From Pseudomonas sp. CCC3.1 (lineage in GTDB: Bacteria > Pseudomonadota > Gammaproteobacteria > Pseudomonadales > Pseudomonadaceae), in assembly GCF_034347405.1 (NCBI RefSeq), contig NZ_CP133778.1, forward strand, positions 3,348,001 to 3,412,000: a stretch of 64,000 nucleotides of DNA. The letters run 5' to 3'. The translations under genes and the position numbers were made by a program. Of the stretch, positions 61,114 to 64,000 are shown in pieces; the first letter of the stretch is position 1; each line of letters begins with the position of its first letter. Under the pieces are notes generated by a model that was not told where the DNA came from, searched no databases, and saw only the letters and a program-made list of their open reading frames with translations.

Positions 61114-61418
61114 TGATCGAAGCAAATAAGAAGATAACACTAAGCGGTGAATCTGCTCTCAAAGCACTTGCAGAACTGGAATTCATACTGATTTCCCTGC
61201 ACAAAATAGGGAGCTATTATATAGATAAATCTACTGATAAATATCAGCACGCTACGACTAAATTTATAGATCGAAAGCATGTCACGCAGAGGCTCGCGAA
61301 GGTTCGAAAAATACTAAGCGACTCCTTTGATCCATCTCTCGGAGAGGACGATATGGACGACATTGAAAGGCACGTTAGCCAGCTAATCACTTGGGAGCCT
61401 CCGCAAGAAGCTGACTAG
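61113..61418 (+). CDS. Small acidic protein, probable immunity protein (unknown family)
   Basis: 101 residues, helical and acidic toward the C-terminus (SFDPSLGEDDMDDIERHVSQ, ITWEPPQEAD), with a helical N-terminal half (ALKALAELEFILISLHKIGS). Not recognised. ATG shares a base with the TAA of the toxin tail and has AAGGCG upstream. Translation coupling, size, AT-rich composition and neighbours all fit an immunity protein whose toxin has been destroyed. Confidence 0.55.
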   Translation: MIEANKKITLSGESALKALAELEFILISLHKIGSYYIDKSTDKYQHATTKFIDRKHVTQRLAKVRKILSDSFDPSLGEDDMDDIERHVSQLITWEPPQEAD

Positions 61419-61461
61419 ATATTATTTTCATTATTAAGATATATCTTGTAGACAATACAAA

Positions 61462-61770
61462 TTGTTATACGAGAGATTGTTATCTGGCCAAAGTGGTGCA
61501 GAACCTAAACGTATTCAGGATCAAATGACACTAAAAGTTGCCTACTCAGGTGAGGGAGAGGAAATCATGGCTAACTTGAGTGACCCCCGATATTCAGGAA
61601 TATACAAAATGGAATTGAAGATCAAGTCCAAAAATGGTCGAGACTCAGTTGTTCATTATGTTAAAGACCCTAAAACAGGAAAATTAATGGACTTTAAATT
61701 CAAAAAGCACAGTAATGACAATGTAAAGCCTTGGGATAATGACCCTTCAGTACCCCCTGGAGAATTTTAA
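61462..61770 (+). CDS. Orphan polymorphic-toxin C-terminal tip
   Basis: The frame opens after a TAA at 61435 and has no ATG until 61525; likely starts are TTG 61462 or ATG 61525. The last 60 residues (ANLSDPRYSGIYKMELKIKS, GRDSVVHYVKDPKTGKLMDF, KFKKHSNDNVKPWDND) look like a compact C-terminal tip seen at the ends of large Rhs/CDI-type toxins, with SVVHYVKDPKTG as the most motif-like part. No delivery domain is attached. 2 bp before the next gene. It could be silent stock for recombination or a decayed fragment. Activity unknown. Confidence 0.55.
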   Translation: MLYERLLSGQSGAEPKRIQDQMTLKVAYSGEGEEIMANLSDPRYSGIYKMELKIKSKNGRDSVVHYVKDPKTGKLMDFKFKKHSNDNVKPWDNDPSVPPGEF

Positions 61771-61772
61771 CC

Positions 61773-62138
61773 ATGAAAGTATTATGTGAAATAAATAACA
61801 GATTCAAAATCAATGAGCTTTGCATTTTGAACAACACCTCAAAATACATGCGCAGATCTGACGGCGAAACTGATTTAGAAATCGGGAAAATATACACTGT
61901 ATACGGAATCGAACTTAGGGATAACTATCCTTGGTTTTATGCGTGCGTTGATGAGGACAGCGAGTATCCGAAGCCTTATTCAAGTGCTTTTTTTAAAGTC
62001 ATAGATAACCGCTTATCAAAATCTTGGTTCTTAACTAGTACAACGGGTAGGAACGGAGAATTTCACACCTCTCTAGTAATACGTGAGTGGGCTAAAGATC
62101 GTTCCTTTTATGAGCATCTTATTGATGGAGAGAGTTAG
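61773..62138 (+). CDS. Probable immunity protein for the orphan toxin tip
   Basis: 121 residues, unknown family. Begins MKVLCEINNRFKINELCILN, has an SH3-like strand pattern (LEIGKIYTVYGIELRDNYPW, FYACVDEDSEYPKPYSSAFF) and ends IREWAKDRSFYEHLIDGES. 2 bp after the toxin tip, soluble, acidic, AT-rich: the usual profile of immunity partners. Confidence 0.6.
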   Translation: MKVLCEINNRFKINELCILNNTSKYMRRSDGETDLEIGKIYTVYGIELRDNYPWFYACVDEDSEYPKPYSSAFFKVIDNRLSKSWFLTSTTGRNGEFHTSLVIREWAKDRSFYEHLIDGES

Positions 62139-62295
62139 TCTGTAGAAATCTTCAGAAATGCAAGGCATGTAATGGACGCAGAGTATGAAATATGAAGAGC
62201 TCAACACTTCACCTCTCACGACCTCTATCAAGGGAATGATTCATGGCGGCCGCGAAAACTGAGTGCAACACCTCCCCCTCCGGTAAGGTGCCGCC

Positions 62296-62613
62296 ATGTC
62301 CTATACAGAACTCAGCATTGAAGAGCGTGCGACCATTCAAGTCGGGCAATATAAGGACCTCAGTCAACGCGAAATAGCCCGGATGCTGGGCCGTAGCCCA
62401 TCCACTATCAGTCGTGAGCTTCGTCTAAATGAACTCATTACCGGTTATTCGGCTCATGAAGCTCAACTCTTTATCCGCAGGCGCCGCGTGGTCTGTCGCC
62501 CCGTCAAGAAGTTGACCATGGGCAATGAGCGCTTTGAGCTGGGTATCCACTTGCTTCGAGAACGCTTTTCTACCGACCAAATCGCGGGCAAGCTGCGCCT
62601 TATGAAAATCAAT
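62296..62613 (+). pseudogene. IS30 family transposase, 5' fragment
   Basis: About 105 codons of an IS30 transposase: LSIEERATIQVGQYKDLSQR, EIARMLGRSPSTISRELRLN (HTH) and LLRERFSTDQIAGKLRLM. Homology ends near 62613; the frame stays open to 62802 through unrelated Pro/Ser-rich sequence. The DDE core is missing. The left terminal repeat is probably near 62255 (GAAAACTGAGTGCAACACC); no right end was found. Inserted or recombined right next to the asd terminator. Confidence 0.8.
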
Positions 62614-62761
62614 TGTAAGCGCCCCATAAACCCCGCATTCAAAGCGCTTAGCTTACCTTTGCCTAACACTTCCCCTTGCCGGGTGTGTACAGGACTTTCA
62701 CCTCCAAGTCGTTCGACTCACCACCATAGCGAGCTGAACAGCGCCATGCCTGGCGCACCAC

Positions 62762-62798
62762 AAAAAACCGTGTTTCTTTGCAGAAGACACGGCTTTTT
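62762..62798 (-). terminator. Terminator of asd (probably bidirectional)
   Basis: Stem CCGTGT / ACACGG (62768-62773 with 62787-62792) flanked by AAAAAA and TTTTT, giving T-runs on both strands. 17 bp after the asd stop. A second hairpin GCGCCATGCCTGGCGC lies at 62741-62756. Confidence 0.8.
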
Positions 62799-62814
62799 GT
62801 GATGCATCAGCGAA

Positions 62815-63927
62815 TCAACGCTCCAGCAAGATCCGCAGCATGCGGCGCAACGGCTCAGCCGCACCCCACAACAACTGGTCGCCCACGGTGAAGGCACCGA
62901 GGAACTGCGAACCCATGTTCAGCTTGCGCAGACGGCCAACAGGCACGTTCAAGGTGCCTGTCACCTTGGTCGGACTCAGCTCTTGCATGCTGATTTCACG
63001 CTGATTCGGTACCAGCTTGACCCAAGGGTTGTGCTGGCTGATCAGGCCTTCGATGTCGGCGATTGGCACATCTTTGTTCAGCTTGATGGTCAGCGCCTGG
63101 CTGTGGCAACGCATTGCACCGATACGCACGCAGATACCGTCCACCGGAACCGGGCTTTTGAAGCGGCCCAGGATCTTGTTGGTTTCGGCTTGCGCTTTCC
63201 ATTCTTCGCGGCTTTGACCGTTTGGCAGCTCTTTGTCGATCCATGGGATCAAGCTGCCGGCCAATGGCACACCAAAGTTTTCAGTCGGGTAAGCGTCGCT
63301 GCGCATGGCTTCGGCCACACGACGGTCGATGTCGAGGATCGCGCTGGCCGGATCAGCCAGTTGATCGGCAACCGCGGCGTGGGTCGCGCCCATTTGCTTG
63401 ATCAGCTCACGCATGTTCTGCGCACCGGCGCCCGAGGCCGCCTGATACGTCATGGCGCTCATCCACTCCACCAGACCCGCCTCAAACAAGCCGCCCAGGC
63501 CCATCAGCATCAGGCTGACGGTGCAGTTGCCGCCGATGTAGTTTTTGGTGCCCGCGTCCAGTTGCTGGTCGATCACCTTGCGGTTGACCGGGTCCAGAAC
63601 AATGACCGCATCATCCTGCATGCGCAGGCTTGACGCTGCATCAATCCAGTAACCTTGCCAGCCCGCTTCACGCAGCTTCGGGAACACCTCAGTGGTGTAG
63701 TCGCCGCCTTGGCAAGTCAGGATCACATCGAGGGTTTTTAACTCTTCAATGTTGTAAGCATCCTTCAGCGGGGCAATATCTTTGCCCACGGACGGACCTT
63801 GTCCACCGACATTGGAGGTAGTGAAAAACACCGGTTCAATAAGATCGAAATCCTGCTCTTCCAGCATCCGCTGCATGAGCACGGAACCAACCATACCGCG
63901 CCAACCGACCAGACCTACACGTTTCAT
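62815..63927 (-). CDS. asd: Aspartate-semialdehyde dehydrogenase
   Basis: 370 residues from MKRVGLVGWRGMVGSVLMQR with NADP loop at 7-13. Catalytic Cys in NYIGGNCTVSLMLMGLGGLF near 135, then QAASGAGAQNMRELIKQM, and IRIGAMRCHSQALTIKLNKD with the catalytic His. Common step toward lysine, threonine and methionine, and toward diaminopimelate for the wall. Ribosome site AAAGGTG. The gene is intact; the accessory island begins after its terminator. Confidence 0.97.
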   Translation of the reverse strand: MKRVGLVGWRGMVGSVLMQRMLEEQDFDLIEPVFFTTSNVGGQGPSVGKDIAPLKDAYNIEELKTLDVILTCQGGDYTTEVFPKLREAGWQGYWIDAASSLRMQDDAVIVLDPVNRKVIDQQLDAGTKNYIGGNCTVSLMLMGLGGLFEAGLVEWMSAMTYQAASGAGAQNMRELIKQMGATHAAVADQLADPASAILDIDRRVAEAMRSDAYPTENFGVPLAGSLIPWIDKELPNGQSREEWKAQAETNKILGRFKSPVPVDGICVRIGAMRCHSQALTIKLNKDVPIADIEGLISQHNPWVKLVPNQREISMQELSPTKVTGTLNVPVGRLRKLNMGSQFLGAFTVGDQLLWGAAEPLRRMLRILLER

Positions 63928-63958
63928 CGCAACTACACCTTTAACAAAAAGTGGGGTC

Positions 63959-63983
63959 GTTACTTCCACCAACAGGAAGTAAC
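63959..63983. other. Hairpin upstream of asd
   Basis: Perfect 9-bp stem GTTACTTCC / GGAAGTAAC with a 7-nt loop, 31 bp before the asd ATG on the minus strand. It could be a leader structure of asd or the terminator of the gene before it, which is outside the window. Confidence 0.5.
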
Positions 63984-64000
63984 GGGCCCGAGAGATTACA

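Noticed and set aside
62614..62802. Continuation of the IS30 transposase frame
   Set aside because: The sequence after LRLM is unlike any transposase and rich in Pro and Ser; it is open by chance and runs into the asd terminator.

Overview
The window is chromosomal DNA of a Pseudomonas, most likely of the fluorescens lineage in the broad sense. The evidence is the run metZ-purF-cvpA-SPOR-folC-accD-trpF-truA-fimV-usg-asd, which follows the usual Pseudomonas order, a fused MrpA/MrpB antiporter subunit, a FimV protein, a Val-Asp-Asp tRNA cluster and many palindromic REP-type repeats between genes. I cannot name the species.

Left part (1-5.1 kb): a truncated old yellow enzyme, a SnoaL-like protein and a divergent LysR regulator; an APH(3')-like kinase; the wreck of a phage ClpP-like head protease lying just beyond the 3' end of tRNA-Cys; and a small lipoprotein. 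From 5.1 to 13 kb come an XRE-cupin regulator divergent from an EamA exporter, then the six-gene mrpA(B)CDEFG cation/proton antiporter operon with overlapping genes. A DASS-family carboxylate carrier follows.

From 14.7 to 23.8 kb lies what looks like a phosphate-scavenging unit: tonB-exbD-exbB, a two-domain beta-propeller phytase and a TonB-dependent receptor, all on the minus strand, divergent from a membrane GGDEF protein with a broken active site that is translationally coupled to an AraC regulator. Two PHO-box-like direct repeats, one facing each way, sit in the divergent intergenic region. From 24.0 to 30.5 kb is a D-lysine catabolic cluster: dpkA divergent from an RpiR regulator, an amino-acid ABC transporter and an amaD-type oxidase, with a candidate operator between the divergent genes. 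An MFS exporter/LysR pair, fadH, a nitrilase-fold protein without its catalytic Cys, an AraC regulator and a lipoprotein follow.

From 39 to 64 kb is conserved housekeeping DNA: tRNA-Val/Asp/Asp, metZ, purF, cvpA, a SPOR protein, folC, accD, trpF, truA, fimV and usg. In most pseudomonads, as I recall, usg and asd are neighbours; here about 10.4 kb of accessory DNA separates them. This island holds a 1556-residue dermonecrotic-toxin-like protein, a T6SS locus collapsed by deletion (vgrG start fused out of frame to the last two thirds of a Tle5 phospholipase D, with its Sel1-repeat immunity gene intact), a deleted IS630 element that has cut off the end of a toxin gene, an immunity-like gene still coupled to that toxin tail, a second orphan toxin tip with its immunity-like gene, and an IS30 stump. 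The island from about 59 to 62.2 kb is visibly AT-rich compared with its surroundings.
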